From the NCBI RefSeq assembly GCF_900104535.1, contig NZ_LT629710.1, forward strand, positions 3,693,501 through 3,757,500: DNA of 64,000 nucleotides. The letters are read 5' to 3'. Within the stretch, counting starts at the first letter, position 1. Each line of letters begins with the position of its first letter. This document shows positions 49,611 through 60,742 of the stretch, piece by piece. The notes beneath the pieces are model-generated. The model was not told where the DNA came from. It worked only from the letters and a program-made list of their open reading frames with translations, and searched no databases. Both the position numbers and the translations under genes were made by a program. Source of the stretch: Nakamurella panacisegetis (lineage in GTDB: Bacteria; Actinomycetota; Actinomycetes; Mycobacteriales; Nakamurellaceae).

Positions 49611-50350
49611 CCAGGATCCTGGTGCTGCAACATGATCCGTCCGATCCGCTGTTGCTGATGGGCGACTGGCTGACCGAGGCCGGCGCGACCGTCGACGTGC
49701 GACGGCTGTTCGCCGGCGAGGAACTCCCGGCCGATCTGACCGGATACGACGCATTGATCAGCCTCGGCGGCGAGATGGGCGCCTACGACGACGATGTGGC
49801 TCCGTGGCTGCCGGCCACCAAGGCGATGCTGGCCGCGGCGGTGGCGCAGCGGACCCCGACCCTGGCCATCTGTCTCGGATCGCAGTTGCTCGCCGTCGCC
49901 ACCGGTGGCGCCGTGACCCGGGGTGAGGACGGCCCGGAGATCGGCGCCTACCTGACGGCCAAACGTGACGCGGCCGAGGCGGACCCGCTGTTCGATGCGC
50001 TGCCGATGACCCCGGACGTCATGCACTACCACTACGACGTGGTCTCGAGCCTGCCGCCTGGGGCGGTGTTGTTGCTGTCCTCCACCGGCTACCCCAACCA
50101 GGCCTGGCGGATCGGTCCGGCGGCCTGGGCCCTGCAGTTCCACATCGAGCCGTCGGCCGATGACCTCCGGGCCTGGGGTCGCACCGAGGGACGCGAAGCG
50201 GTCGGACGGCTCGGACCGGTGCTGGACCAGGCCGAGGACGCCATGGGCACCGTCTGGCGTGACTTCGTCGCGCGGTTCGTCCGATTCGCCGCCCAGCCGG
50301 CGGACGAACCGCATCTGCTGGGGCATCGATTGCCCATCCACGGATCATGA
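49607..50350 (+). CDS. Class I glutamine amidotransferase (GMP synthase-like domain)
   Basis: 247 residues. The triad is Cys89 in LAICLGSQLLA plus His and Glu in WALQFHIEPS. ISLGGEMGAYDDDVAPWL, and the early RILVLQHDPSDP, resemble the stand-alone amidotransferases that act on gamma-glutamyl compounds or GMP. The acceptor is unknown. Overlap with xth upstream and with glnE downstream (ATGA) places it in a coupled unit; a link to glutamine metabolism is plausible but inferred. Confidence 0.88.
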   Translation: MTRILVLQHDPSDPLLLMGDWLTEAGATVDVRRLFAGEELPADLTGYDALISLGGEMGAYDDDVAPWLPATKAMLAAAVAQRTPTLAICLGSQLLAVATGGAVTRGEDGPEIGAYLTAKRDAAEADPLFDALPMTPDVMHYHYDVVSSLPPGAVLLLSSTGYPNQAWRIGPAAWALQFHIEPSADDLRAWGRTEGREAVGRLGPVLDQAEDAMGTVWRDFVARFVRFAAQPADEPHLLGHRLPIHGS

Positions 50351-53300
50351 CCAGGCCGACGAGCCGGACGCTGGCCCGCTACGGGCTGGAGGACGCCCGC
50401 GTCACCGCCGAACTGCGCACCATGGGTCTGGCCGTCGACAGTTCTGCCGCGCCGGGATCGGAGGACGTGCTGGCCGCGATCTCGCGCACCGGACGCCCCG
50501 ATCTCGCGGTGCACAACCTGGCCGCGGTGCTCCAGTCGGCGCCGGACGGGGCCACGCTACTGCGCCGACTCCACGAGAACCCGCGGTTCCGGGCCCGGCT
50601 GCTGGGCGTCATGGGGGGATCGACCGGGCTGTCGGACCATCTGGCGGCCAACCCCGAGCAGTGGCACCTGCTCACCGAGGAGGCAGTGCCCGGCGAGTTG
50701 ATCACCGCGGCCGCGATGCGCGCCGTTGTCTTCCGATCGGTCGGCGTCGATCCGGACGATCCCGTCTGCACCGGCACCGAGGGGGCGCGGGCGACGGTCA
50801 CCGGCGGCTCGGCCGTGCTCGCCCTGCGTCGGGCCTACCGCTCGCAGTTGCTGATCATCGCCGCCCACGATCTGGCGCCCGCCGTGGAGTCGTCCTTGCC
50901 GGTCACCGCACTGCCCGCGGTGTGCCAGGCGCTGTCCGACCTGGCCGACGCCACCTTGCAGGCTGGGTTGTCGGTGGCCGCGGCGGCTCTGCCGGCCGGT
51001 GTCGCACCGGTCCGGTTGGCCGTCATCGCGATGGGCAAGTGCGGGGCCAAGGAACTCAACTACCTCTCCGACGTCGACGTCATCTTCGCGGCCGAACACC
51101 CACCCGCCGCCGGCGGAGAGGCCCCGGACGACACCCGAATGCTGGCCACGGCAACGGCTCTCGCCTCCGGGATGATGCGGATCTGCGGGCAGGCGGCCTG
51201 GGAGGTCGATGCCAACCTGCGCCCCGAGGGCAAGGCCGGCGCCCTGGTCCGCACCCTGGCCAGCCACGCCGCGTACTACCAGCGGTGGGCGCACACCTGG
51301 GAGTTCCAGGCCTTGCTGAAAGCCCGTCCGGCGGCCGGCGATCCGGACGTCGGGGCCGGCTTCGCCGCGATCACTTCGCCCGGCGTCTGGAGCGCGGCCG
51401 GGCGGGACTCGTTCGTCGACGACGTGCAGGCCATGCGGCGCCGCGTGGAGGCGAACATCCCCGAGGATCTCAAGGACAAGGAACTCAAGCTCGGCGCCGG
51501 GGGACTGCGCGACGTGGAGTTCGCCGTCCAGCTGCTGCAACTGGTCCACGGCCGGACCGACGAGGATCTGCGTCTGCCCGGCACCCTGATGGCGCTGCGA
51601 TCGCTGATCCGCGGCGGGTACGTCGGTCGCACCGACGGGGCCGAGATGGCGGCGGCCTACACCTTCCTCCGTCGCGCCGAACATCGGCTGCAGTTGCAGC
51701 GGCTGCGCCGCACCCACCTGCTGCCCGAGGATCAGGACGACCTGGAGTGGCTGGCCCGGACGGACGGCTACACCGCGACCGGCACGTCATCGGCGGCCGA
51801 GGTGTTCACCGCGGACCGGAACCGGCACAGTGCGTCGGTCCGGCGGCTGCACGAGAAACTCTTCTACCGGCCGCTGCTGCACGCCGTGGCCGCGGTGCCC
51901 AGCGAGGAACTGCGCCTGACCACGGAGGCGGCCACCGCTCGGATGGCTGCCCTCGGCTTCCGGAATCCGGACGCCGCGCTGCGTCACCTGCGCGCGCTGA
52001 CCTCCGGGGTGAGTCGCCGGGCGGCGATCCAGCGGACCCTGCTCCCGGTGCTGATGGACACGTTCGCCTCCAGCCCGGACCCCGACGCCGGTCTGCTGTC
52101 CTACCGGCAGGTTTCCGAGGCACTGGCCGACACCCCCTGGTACCTGCGGTTGCTGCGCGACGAGGGTCTGGTCGCGCAGCGACTGGGCGCCCTGCTCGGC
52201 GGGTCGAAACTCGTGGGAAATCTCCTGGTCAGGGCGCCCGAGGTGCTGCGCCTGCTGGTCGACGACGTGTCGCTGCTGGCGCCCCAGCCCGACGACGTCC
52301 GCACCGCCCTGCTGGCCCGATCCCGCCGCGCGCACACCGCGCAGGAGGCGGTCGACGCTGCCCGATCGGCGCGTCGGCACGAGATGCTCCGGCTGGCCTG
52401 CGGCGACCTGCTCGGTCTGATCGAGGTGGCCGACATCGCCACCGGACTGACCAGTGTGGCCGAGGCTTCGCTGCAAGCGGCCTACGAGGCGGCGCTCAAA
52501 CAAGTGACCGCTGATCGCGGCGGCCGGGTGCGCGGACGTCTGGCCGTCATCGGCATGGGCCGGCTCGGCGGGGCCGAACTGAGCTACTCCTCGGACGCGG
52601 ACGTGATCTACGTGGCCGAACCGTTGGACGGCGAGGACGCCCGCGGCGGCATGGACGACATGAGTGCGGTGGCCGACCTGATGGCCCGGCTGCTCGGACG
52701 GCCGAGCCCGGACCCGCCGCTGCTGGTCGATGCCAATCTGCGCCCGGAGGGCCGGAACGGTCCGCTCGTCCGCACGCTGGAGGCGTATCGCGCGTACTGG
52801 CACAAGTTCGCGGCTCCCTGGGAGCGGCAGGCCCTGCTGCGGGCCCGGCCCATCGCCGGCGACTCCGAGCTCGGCACCGCTTTCATCCTGGCGGCCGACG
52901 AATTCCGTTACCCGGTGGGCGGTCTCGACAGCAGGGACGTCATCGAGATCCGCCGCATCAAGGCCAGGGTCGATGCCGAGCGGCTGCCCCGCGGTGCCGA
53001 TCCGACCACCCACACCAAGCTGGGCCGCGGGGGATTGTCCGACGTGGAGTGGACGGTCCAGTTGCTGCAGCTGCAGCACGCCGCCCAGGTGCCGGAGCTG
53101 CGGATCACCCGAACCCTGGAGGCGATCGATGCGGCGGCGACCGCGCGGATCATCACCGACTCCGACGCCGAGGCCCTGCGCGGCGGCTGGCTGGCCGCGG
53201 CCCGGGCCAGAAATGCGCTGATGCTGGTGCGCGGCAAGCCGGAGGACCAGATCCCGGCTCACGGTCGCGAACTGATGGGTATCGCCCGGGCCCTCGGTTA

Positions 53301-53397
53301 CCCCGAGGGCGGTGACCCTGGCGAGTTCGTTGACGACTACCGCCGGGCCACTCGCAGGGCCCGCCGTGTGGTGGATCGGTTGTTCGACAGCTCCTGA
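50347..53397 (+). CDS. glnE: Bifunctional glutamine synthetase adenylyltransferase/deadenylase
   Basis: 1016 residues. Adds and removes AMP on glutamine synthetase according to nitrogen state. Two nucleotidyltransferase halves are visible: AMGKCGAKELNYLSDVDVIF (about residues 223-242) and GMGRLGGAELSYSSDADVIYV (about 735-755), each with the SDxDxI metal motif. Conserved WEVDANLRPEG and LVDANLRPEGRNGPLVRTLEAY blocks follow each. Unlike mycobacteria, glnA is not adjacent. ATG 50347 overlaps the amidotransferase stop. Confidence 0.97.
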   Translation: MTRPTSRTLARYGLEDARVTAELRTMGLAVDSSAAPGSEDVLAAISRTGRPDLAVHNLAAVLQSAPDGATLLRRLHENPRFRARLLGVMGGSTGLSDHLAANPEQWHLLTEEAVPGELITAAAMRAVVFRSVGVDPDDPVCTGTEGARATVTGGSAVLALRRAYRSQLLIIAAHDLAPAVESSLPVTALPAVCQALSDLADATLQAGLSVAAAALPAGVAPVRLAVIAMGKCGAKELNYLSDVDVIFAAEHPPAAGGEAPDDTRMLATATALASGMMRICGQAAWEVDANLRPEGKAGALVRTLASHAAYYQRWAHTWEFQALLKARPAAGDPDVGAGFAAITSPGVWSAAGRDSFVDDVQAMRRRVEANIPEDLKDKELKLGAGGLRDVEFAVQLLQLVHGRTDEDLRLPGTLMALRSLIRGGYVGRTDGAEMAAAYTFLRRAEHRLQLQRLRRTHLLPEDQDDLEWLARTDGYTATGTSSAAEVFTADRNRHSASVRRLHEKLFYRPLLHAVAAVPSEELRLTTEAATARMAALGFRNPDAALRHLRALTSGVSRRAAIQRTLLPVLMDTFASSPDPDAGLLSYRQVSEALADTPWYLRLLRDEGLVAQRLGALLGGSKLVGNLLVRAPEVLRLLVDDVSLLAPQPDDVRTALLARSRRAHTAQEAVDAARSARRHEMLRLACGDLLGLIEVADIATGLTSVAEASLQAAYEAALKQVTADRGGRVRGRLAVIGMGRLGGAELSYSSDADVIYVAEPLDGEDARGGMDDMSAVADLMARLLGRPSPDPPLLVDANLRPEGRNGPLVRTLEAYRAYWHKFAAPWERQALLRARPIAGDSELGTAFILAADEFRYPVGGLDSRDVIEIRRIKARVDAERLPRGADPTTHTKLGRGGLSDVEWTVQLLQLQHAAQVPELRITRTLEAIDAAATARIITDSDAEALRGGWLAAARARNALMLVRGKPEDQIPAHGRELMGIARALGYPEGGDPGEFVDDYRRATRRARRVVDRLFDSS

Positions 53398-53409
53398 GAC
53401 AATGACGGC

Positions 53410-54891
53410 GTGGCTACTTGGATCTGGATCGTCATCGCGATCGTCGTTGTACTCGCCGTCGGGCTCGGAACGGGCCTGACACTGGCCCGCCGGCGGCGGA
53501 TCACCCTGATCGAGCCGGCCGGCAAGCCGGAGGTCGGCCCGGCGCCGCCGAAGGCCGGCACCTACAAAGCCGGCAGCTCCATCTCGTTCAGCGCCGGCTC
53601 CGGTACGGCCGTGGCCCCCAAGCCGAAGGCGGCCGAGCCGAGGGTCGTCGAGCCGAAACGCGCCGAGCCGACGCCGGCCGAGCCGACGCCGGCCGAGCCC
53701 GCGCCCGTGGTCGAGCCGCCGGCCACGCCCTCGCTCCCGGAACGTACGGAGGTGGACGGGCAGCCCGGGGTCGGAGACGATGCCGCGGTCCCGCGCGATT
53801 CGGTGCGACCCGACGTGGTGGACGTCCCGCTCCCCGACGAGGACGTCCCGACTGCCGTGCCCATCCTGCTCGAAGAGTTGCCGGTCGAACCGGCCGTCGC
53901 CGAGGAACCGCAGATCGAGGAACTGAGCGCACCGCCGGCGCTGGACCAGATCGCGCCCACCGAAGGGCGCCTGGGCCGGCTCCGCGGCCGCTTGTCCCGA
54001 TCGCAGAACGCTTTCGGACGGTCGCTGCTGGGCCTGCTCGGCGCCGGCACCCTCGACGAGGATTCCTGGACCGACGTCGAGGACACCCTGCTGATGGCCG
54101 ACCTGGGGGCCGGGGCCGCCGCCGAGATCACCCAGAAGCTGCGGACCGAAGTGGCCCGCCAGGGCGTCACCGACTCGGTGTCGGCCCGCGCGTTGCTCCG
54201 CCGGGTGCTGATCGAGGCGGTGGAGACCGACGCGCAGGGCAACATTCCCGATCGCACGGTCAAGGCGCTCCCGCACGACGGACGACCGTCCGTGCTGCTG
54301 GTGGTCGGGGTCAACGGCACCGGCAAGACCACCACCACCGGAAAACTCGCGCGAGTACTGGTGGCGGACGGCCGGTCCGTCGTACTCGGGGCGGCCGACA
54401 CCTTCCGGGCGGCCGCCGCCGACCAGTTGCAGACCTGGGGCGAGCGGGCCGGTGCCACGGTGGTGCGCGCCGAGGCCGGCGCCGATCCGGCGTCGGTGGC
54501 CTTCGACGCCGTCCGGCGCGGTATCACCGACGGCGCCGATGCGGTGCTCATCGACACGGCCGGTCGGCTTCACACCAAGACCGGGTTGATGGACGAACTG
54601 GGCAAGGTCAAGCGGGTGATCGAGAAGCAGGCCGTGGTGGACGAGATCCTGCTGGTCCTCGACGCCACCACCGGGCAGAACGGGCTGGTCCAGGCCCGGG
54701 TGTTCGCCGAGGTGGTCGACGTGACCGGGATCGTGCTGACCAAGCTGGACGGGACGGCCAAGGGCGGCATCGTGGTTGCCGTGCAGCGCGCGCTCGGGGT
54801 CCCGGTCAAGCTGGTCGGGCTGGGCGAGGGCCCCGACGACCTGGCTCCGTTCGAGCCGGCCGCCTTCGTCGACGCGTTACTCGGCGACTAG
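53410..54891 (+). CDS. ftsY: Signal recognition particle receptor FtsY
   Basis: 493 residues. SRP receptor GTPase at the membrane. An N-terminal membrane segment WIWIVIAIVVVLAVGLGTGL is followed by basic RRRR and then a Pro/Glu/Val-rich linker to about residue 190. The NG domain has G1 GVNGTGKTTTTGKLA, DTFRAAAADQL, IDTAGRLHTKTGLMDELGK, LTKLDGTAKGG and GLGEGPDDLAPF. GACAAT (53398-53403) ends six bases before GTG 53410, so it may be leaderless. The GC-rich linker is longer than in E. coli relatives' core region but usual for actinobacteria. Confidence 0.96.
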   Translation: MATWIWIVIAIVVVLAVGLGTGLTLARRRRITLIEPAGKPEVGPAPPKAGTYKAGSSISFSAGSGTAVAPKPKAAEPRVVEPKRAEPTPAEPTPAEPAPVVEPPATPSLPERTEVDGQPGVGDDAAVPRDSVRPDVVDVPLPDEDVPTAVPILLEELPVEPAVAEEPQIEELSAPPALDQIAPTEGRLGRLRGRLSRSQNAFGRSLLGLLGAGTLDEDSWTDVEDTLLMADLGAGAAAEITQKLRTEVARQGVTDSVSARALLRRVLIEAVETDAQGNIPDRTVKALPHDGRPSVLLVVGVNGTGKTTTTGKLARVLVADGRSVVLGAADTFRAAAADQLQTWGERAGATVVRAEAGADPASVAFDAVRRGITDGADAVLIDTAGRLHTKTGLMDELGKVKRVIEKQAVVDEILLVLDATTGQNGLVQARVFAEVVDVTGIVLTKLDGTAKGGIVVAVQRALGVPVKLVGLGEGPDDLAPFEPAAFVDALLGD

Positions 54892-54895
54892 GCAG

Positions 54896-54933
54896 TACAC
54901 GCGACAGCAACAGTGCGGAAACACCCTCGAAAC
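54896..54933 (+). promoter_or_regulatory. GlnR-type nitrogen operator, four half-sites in phase
   Basis: Half-sites TACAC (54896-54900), GCAAC (54907-54911), GAAAC (54918-54922) and GAAAC (54929-54933) each lie six bases apart, matching the GlnR pattern GTNAC-n6-GNAAC repeated twice. The first is the weakest. The array lies about 120 bases before amtB ATG 55055, a fitting place for an activator of amtB-glnB-glnD. Confidence 0.72.
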
Positions 54934-55054
54934 GTGATTTTGCCCTGCTTTACCCGGGTGAAACATGAACGGGCGCAGAAGGAAACAACTCCGGGCGAAG
55001 CTGTGGCGGTTCGAGGATCTCCCGATCCCACTCCGCCCCCTGCCTGGAGGTTTG

Positions 55055-56805
<1,751 letters not shown>

Positions 56806-56809
56806 CGAC

Positions 56810-59170
56810 GTGATCATGTCCCCGATGGATTCGAGATTCGATCCCGAACGGGGCGGATTCACTGAACTGAGAGCCCAGCTGCTGGGCCGGACCGGGATCA
56901 CCGGTCCGGCCCGGCGCCGGGCTCTTGCCCGCTTGACCGACGGTTGGCTCTCCGGCCTGGCCGCCGACGCCGGCGTCAACGTCGGCGGGGTCGCGCTGGT
57001 CGCCGTGGGCGGTTTCGGGCGCGGTGAGTTGTCGCCCTTCTCCGACCTCGACCTGGTACTTCTGCATTCGACCGAGACCCCGACGTCGTACGCCGAGATG
57101 CTGGCCGAGCGGCTGTGGTACCCGATCTGGGACTCCGGCATCCGTCTGGACCATTCGGTCCGGTCGGTCGGCGGGGCGCGCCAGATCGCCCGGCAGGACC
57201 TGCCGGCCGTGCTGGGCATGCTCGATCTGCGGCACATCGCCGGCGATCCCGAGTTGGCCAGCACGTTGCACCGTCGCGTCCTGGCCGACTGGCGAGCGGA
57301 CGCGAAGGAACGCCTCCCCGCCCTGCTGGCCTCCTGCCGGGAACGGGCCGAGCGCAGCGGTGAACTCGCCTTTGCCACCACCCCTGATCTGAAGGAATCC
57401 CGCGGCGGTCTGCGTGACCTCGTGGTGATGCGGGCCGTCGCCGCCTCCTGGCTGGCCGACTGTCCCCATCAGGGTCTGGAGGAGGCCCGCTCGGCGCTGC
57501 TGGACGTGCGGGACGCCGTGCAGACCGTCACCGGCCGCCCCACCGACCGCCTACAGCAGCAGGACCAGGACGCCGTGGCCACGCTGATGGGCCTGGACGA
57601 CCGGGACATGCTGCTGCGGCACGTGTCCGCCATCGGGCGCACGGTGGTACACGCCAGCGACCTGACCTGGCACCGGGTCGGCCGGGTGATCCAGGGCCCG
57701 GGACGCGGTGCGTTCACCGACGCCGGTGACCGGCTGATCCGCCGTCCGGACCGGACCCCACTGGCCGACGGCATCGTCGAGCAGGACGGGGAGGCCGTAC
57801 TGGCCCGCACCGTCAACCCGGCGACCTCGCCCGCTCTGGCCCTGCGCGCGGCCGCGGCCGCCGCGCAGGCCGGGTTGCCCGTCTCCCCGGCCACCGTGGT
57901 GCGGCTGGCCCGCACCCGGCCCGTCATGCCCGAGCCGTGGCCGCCGGTCGCGCTCGACGCCTTCCTGGCCCTGCTCGGCGCGGGTGAACCGATGATCACC
58001 GCCTGGGAGGGTCTCGACCAGGCCGGGCTGATCTCGGAGATGCTCCCCGGCTGGGAACGCCTGCGATCGCTGCCGCAGCGGGACCCCATCCACATCTACA
58101 CCGTCGACCGGCATCTGATGCAGACCGCGGTCAACGCATCGGCGTTGGTGCGCAACGTGTCCCGGCCGGATCTGCTGCTGCTGGCGGCGATCTTCCACGA
58201 CATCGGCAAGGGCCTGCCCGGCGATCACTCGACGGTCGGCGCGGAGATGATCCCGAGCTGGCTGGAACGCCTCGGAGTGGTCAAGGCCGACGTCGAGACC
58301 GTCCGGACGCTGGTCCAGCACCACCTGCTGCTGTCCGAGACGGCCGCCCATCGCGATCCGGACGATCCGGCCACGGTCGCTCGGGTGGTCGATGCGTTGG
58401 GCAGTGAATCGCCGTCGGCCGTGCTCGATCTGCTCCACGCGCTGACCGAGTCCGACGCCACCGCGGCCGGGCCCGCCGCCTGGTCGCCCTGGAAGGCGAG
58501 CCAGGTCAGGTACCTGGTCGACCGGGTCCGTTCGGTACTGGCCGGGGAACCGGTGCCCGACGCCGGCGAGCCGAGCCGCACCGAACAGGAACTCATCGCG
58601 GCCGGCGGTACCGGCGTGGTGATCCGGCCCGGGGAGACCGGCCTGGAAGTGACGGTCGCGGCTCCCGACCGGCCGGGTCTGCTGGCCGCGGCGGCGGCCG
58701 TGCTCACCGTTCATCGACTCACCGTCCGCGCTGCGGCCGCCCGCAGCATCGACGGGACCGGCCTGCAGACCTGGACCGTCACCCCAGAGTTCGGCGACCC
58801 GCCGGAGGCGTCCACCCTGCGGGCCGACCTGGTCAAGGCGCTGGACGGCTCGCTGGACATCGCCGCCCGGTTGGCCAAGCGGGCCAGGGCGCGCAAGCCG
58901 ACCACGGCGGCGCCGCCCGCGGTGCGGATCGTCGAGAACGCCTCCGAGCGGGCGACCGTGCTGGAGGTCAGAGCCCACGATTCGCCGGGCCTGCTGGCCG
59001 GCGTGGCCTCGACCCTGTCCGGCCTCGGGGTGAACGTCACCTCGGCCCGCGTGCACACCCACGGGGCGGAGGCGGTCGACATCTTCTACCTGGTCGGACT
59101 GGACGGATCGCCGTTGCGCCCGACGCGGGGCCGGGAGATCGTCGCGGCCGTTGTCGCGGCGCTGGGATAG
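56810..59170 (+). CDS. glnD: PII nucleotidyltransferase/removing enzyme
   Basis: 786 residues. Modifies PII at the T-loop (adenylylation in actinobacteria) and reverses it. Nucleotidyltransferase motif VGGFGRGELSPFSDLDLVLLH near residue 65-85; a GlnD-specific region with ESRGGLRDLVVMRAV; HD domain with IFHDIGKGLPGDHS (about 463-476); two C-terminal ACT domains (VTVAAPDRPGLLAAAAAVL and LEVRAHDSPGLLAGVASTLSGLGVNV) that sense glutamine. GTG 56810 is four bases after glnB; ATG 56816 and 56825 in frame are alternatives, with AGGAAG at 56792. Confidence 0.95.
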   Translation: MIMSPMDSRFDPERGGFTELRAQLLGRTGITGPARRRALARLTDGWLSGLAADAGVNVGGVALVAVGGFGRGELSPFSDLDLVLLHSTETPTSYAEMLAERLWYPIWDSGIRLDHSVRSVGGARQIARQDLPAVLGMLDLRHIAGDPELASTLHRRVLADWRADAKERLPALLASCRERAERSGELAFATTPDLKESRGGLRDLVVMRAVAASWLADCPHQGLEEARSALLDVRDAVQTVTGRPTDRLQQQDQDAVATLMGLDDRDMLLRHVSAIGRTVVHASDLTWHRVGRVIQGPGRGAFTDAGDRLIRRPDRTPLADGIVEQDGEAVLARTVNPATSPALALRAAAAAAQAGLPVSPATVVRLARTRPVMPEPWPPVALDAFLALLGAGEPMITAWEGLDQAGLISEMLPGWERLRSLPQRDPIHIYTVDRHLMQTAVNASALVRNVSRPDLLLLAAIFHDIGKGLPGDHSTVGAEMIPSWLERLGVVKADVETVRTLVQHHLLLSETAAHRDPDDPATVARVVDALGSESPSAVLDLLHALTESDATAAGPAAWSPWKASQVRYLVDRVRSVLAGEPVPDAGEPSRTEQELIAAGGTGVVIRPGETGLEVTVAAPDRPGLLAAAAAVLTVHRLTVRAAAARSIDGTGLQTWTVTPEFGDPPEASTLRADLVKALDGSLDIAARLAKRARARKPTTAAPPAVRIVENASERATVLEVRAHDSPGLLAGVASTLSGLGVNVTSARVHTHGAEAVDIFYLVGLDGSPLRPTRGREIVAAVVAALG

Positions 59171-59173
59171 CCT
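59168..59173 (+). promoter_or_regulatory. -10 element of a leaderless promoter for ffh
   Basis: TAGCCT contains the glnD stop codon TAG and ends six bases before GTG 59180. Confidence 0.45.
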
Positions 59174-59179
59174 GACGCA

Positions 59180-60739
59180 GTGTTCGACACCCTCTCTGAT
59201 CGCCTGGCCACCGTCTTTTCCACCCTCCGGGGTAAGGGCCGGCTGACGCCGGCCGACATCGACGCCACCGCTCGCGAGATCCGCATCGCGCTGCTGGAGG
59301 CGGATGTCGCCCTACCGGTGGTCCGGACGTTCATCGCCGCGATCAAGGAACGGGCGACCGCGGCTGACGTCTCAGCGGCGCTCAACCCGGCTCAGCAGGT
59401 CATCAAGATCGTGAACGAGGAGTTGGTCGACATCCTCGGCGGCGAGACCCGCCGCCTGGTGTTCGCCAAGAACCCGCCGACGGTCATCATGCTGGCCGGG
59501 CTCCAGGGCGCCGGCAAGACGACGTTGGCCGGCAAGCTGGCGCTGTGGCTGCGCGGTCAGGGTCACGCCCCGCTGCTGGTGGCGTGTGACCTTCAGCGAC
59601 CCAACGCCGTCACCCAGCTGCAGGTGGTCGGTGAGCAGGCCGGCGTGGCCGTGTTCGCCCCCGAGCCCGGCAACGGGGTCGGCGACCCGGTCGGGGTGGC
59701 GAAGTCCGGCATCGAGTTCGCCAAGTCCAAGCTGCACGACATCGTCATCGTCGACACCGCCGGTCGGCTGGGTGTGGACGCCGAGCTGATGCAGCAGGCC
59801 GCCGACATCCGCGATGCCGTGGACCCGAACGAGATCCTGTTCGTCCTCGACGCGATGATCGGCCAGGACGCGGTCAACACGGCGCAGGCCTTCGCCGATG
59901 GGGTCGGCTTCACCGGTGTCGTGCTGACCAAGCTGGACGGCGACGCCCGCGGTGGCGCCGCCCTCTCGGTCCGGCAGATCACCGGCGTGCCCATCATGTT
60001 CGCCTCCACCGGCGAGAAGCTGGCCGACTTCGACACCTTCCACCCCGACCGGATGGCCTCCCGCATCCTGGGCATGGGGGACATGCTCACGCTGATCGAG
60101 CAGGCCGAGCAGCACTTCGAGGCCGACCAGGCCGAGGAGATGGCGGCCAAGCTGGCCGGCAACGACTTCACCCTCGACGACTTCCTGCAGCAGATGATGA
60201 TGATCCGCAAGATGGGTCCCATCGGCGGCCTGCTCGGCATGCTGCCCGGCGCCGGGCAGATGAAGGAAGCACTGGCCGGCGTTGACGACCGCGACATCGA
60301 CCGGACCGCGGCGATCATCCAGTCGATGACGCCGGGAGAGCGCAAGGACCCGAAGATCATCAACGCCTCGCGCCGAGTCCGGATCGCGAAGGGGTCCGGG
60401 GCGACCGTCTCCCAGGTCAACGCTCTCGTCGACCGGTTCTTCGAGGCCCGCAAGATGATGTCGGCGATGGCCGGCCGATTCGGTTTCCCGGGGGCGCGGA
60501 CCAGCAACCGCAAGGCCGTCAAGGGGCGAAAGGGTAAGAAGGGCAAGGTGTCCGGCCGCGGTCCGACGCCGCCGAAGATCAAGGGCGGCTTCCCGGCCGG
60601 GATGGGTATGCCCGGGATGGGCATGCCCGGAATGCCGGGTCTGGGTGGGGCCGGTGGCCCGCAGCTCCCGGCCGCGTTCGGGCTCGACCAGCTCCCGGCC
60701 GGCTTCGACCCGTCGCAGCTCAAGTTCCCGAAGAAGTAA
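59180..60739 (+). CDS. ffh: Signal recognition particle protein Ffh
   Basis: 519 residues. SRP54 GTPase that binds signal sequences and 4.5S RNA. N domain, then G domain with GLQGAGKTTLAGKLA, CDLQRPNAVTQL, VDTAGRLGVDAELM, LTKLDGDARGGAALS and STGEKLADFDTFHPDRMASRILGMGD. The M domain is Met-rich (DDFLQQMMMIRKMGPIGGLLGMLPG) with SRRVRIAKGSG for RNA binding. The tail is long and rich in Lys, Gly, Met and Pro (GMGMPGMGMPGMPG), as in other actinobacteria. Confidence 0.97.
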   Translation: MFDTLSDRLATVFSTLRGKGRLTPADIDATAREIRIALLEADVALPVVRTFIAAIKERATAADVSAALNPAQQVIKIVNEELVDILGGETRRLVFAKNPPTVIMLAGLQGAGKTTLAGKLALWLRGQGHAPLLVACDLQRPNAVTQLQVVGEQAGVAVFAPEPGNGVGDPVGVAKSGIEFAKSKLHDIVIVDTAGRLGVDAELMQQAADIRDAVDPNEILFVLDAMIGQDAVNTAQAFADGVGFTGVVLTKLDGDARGGAALSVRQITGVPIMFASTGEKLADFDTFHPDRMASRILGMGDMLTLIEQAEQHFEADQAEEMAAKLAGNDFTLDDFLQQMMMIRKMGPIGGLLGMLPGAGQMKEALAGVDDRDIDRTAAIIQSMTPGERKDPKIINASRRVRIAKGSGATVSQVNALVDRFFEARKMMSAMAGRFGFPGARTSNRKAVKGRKGKKGKVSGRGPTPPKIKGGFPAGMGMPGMGMPGMPGLGGAGGPQLPAAFGLDQLPAGFDPSQLKFPKK

Positions 60740-60742
60740 CCG

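Noticed and set aside
53640-53700. Tandem repeat-like EPTPA stretch in ftsY
   Set aside because: Part of the ordinary Pro/Glu-rich linker of actinobacterial FtsY; not a separate repeat element.
51787-54573. A 928-residue minus-strand frame across glnE and ftsY
   Set aside because: Shadow frame over two strongly conserved genes, with no domain-like sequence.
60595-60660. GMP-rich short repeat at the 3' end of ffh
   Set aside because: Common low-complexity tail of Ffh M domains.
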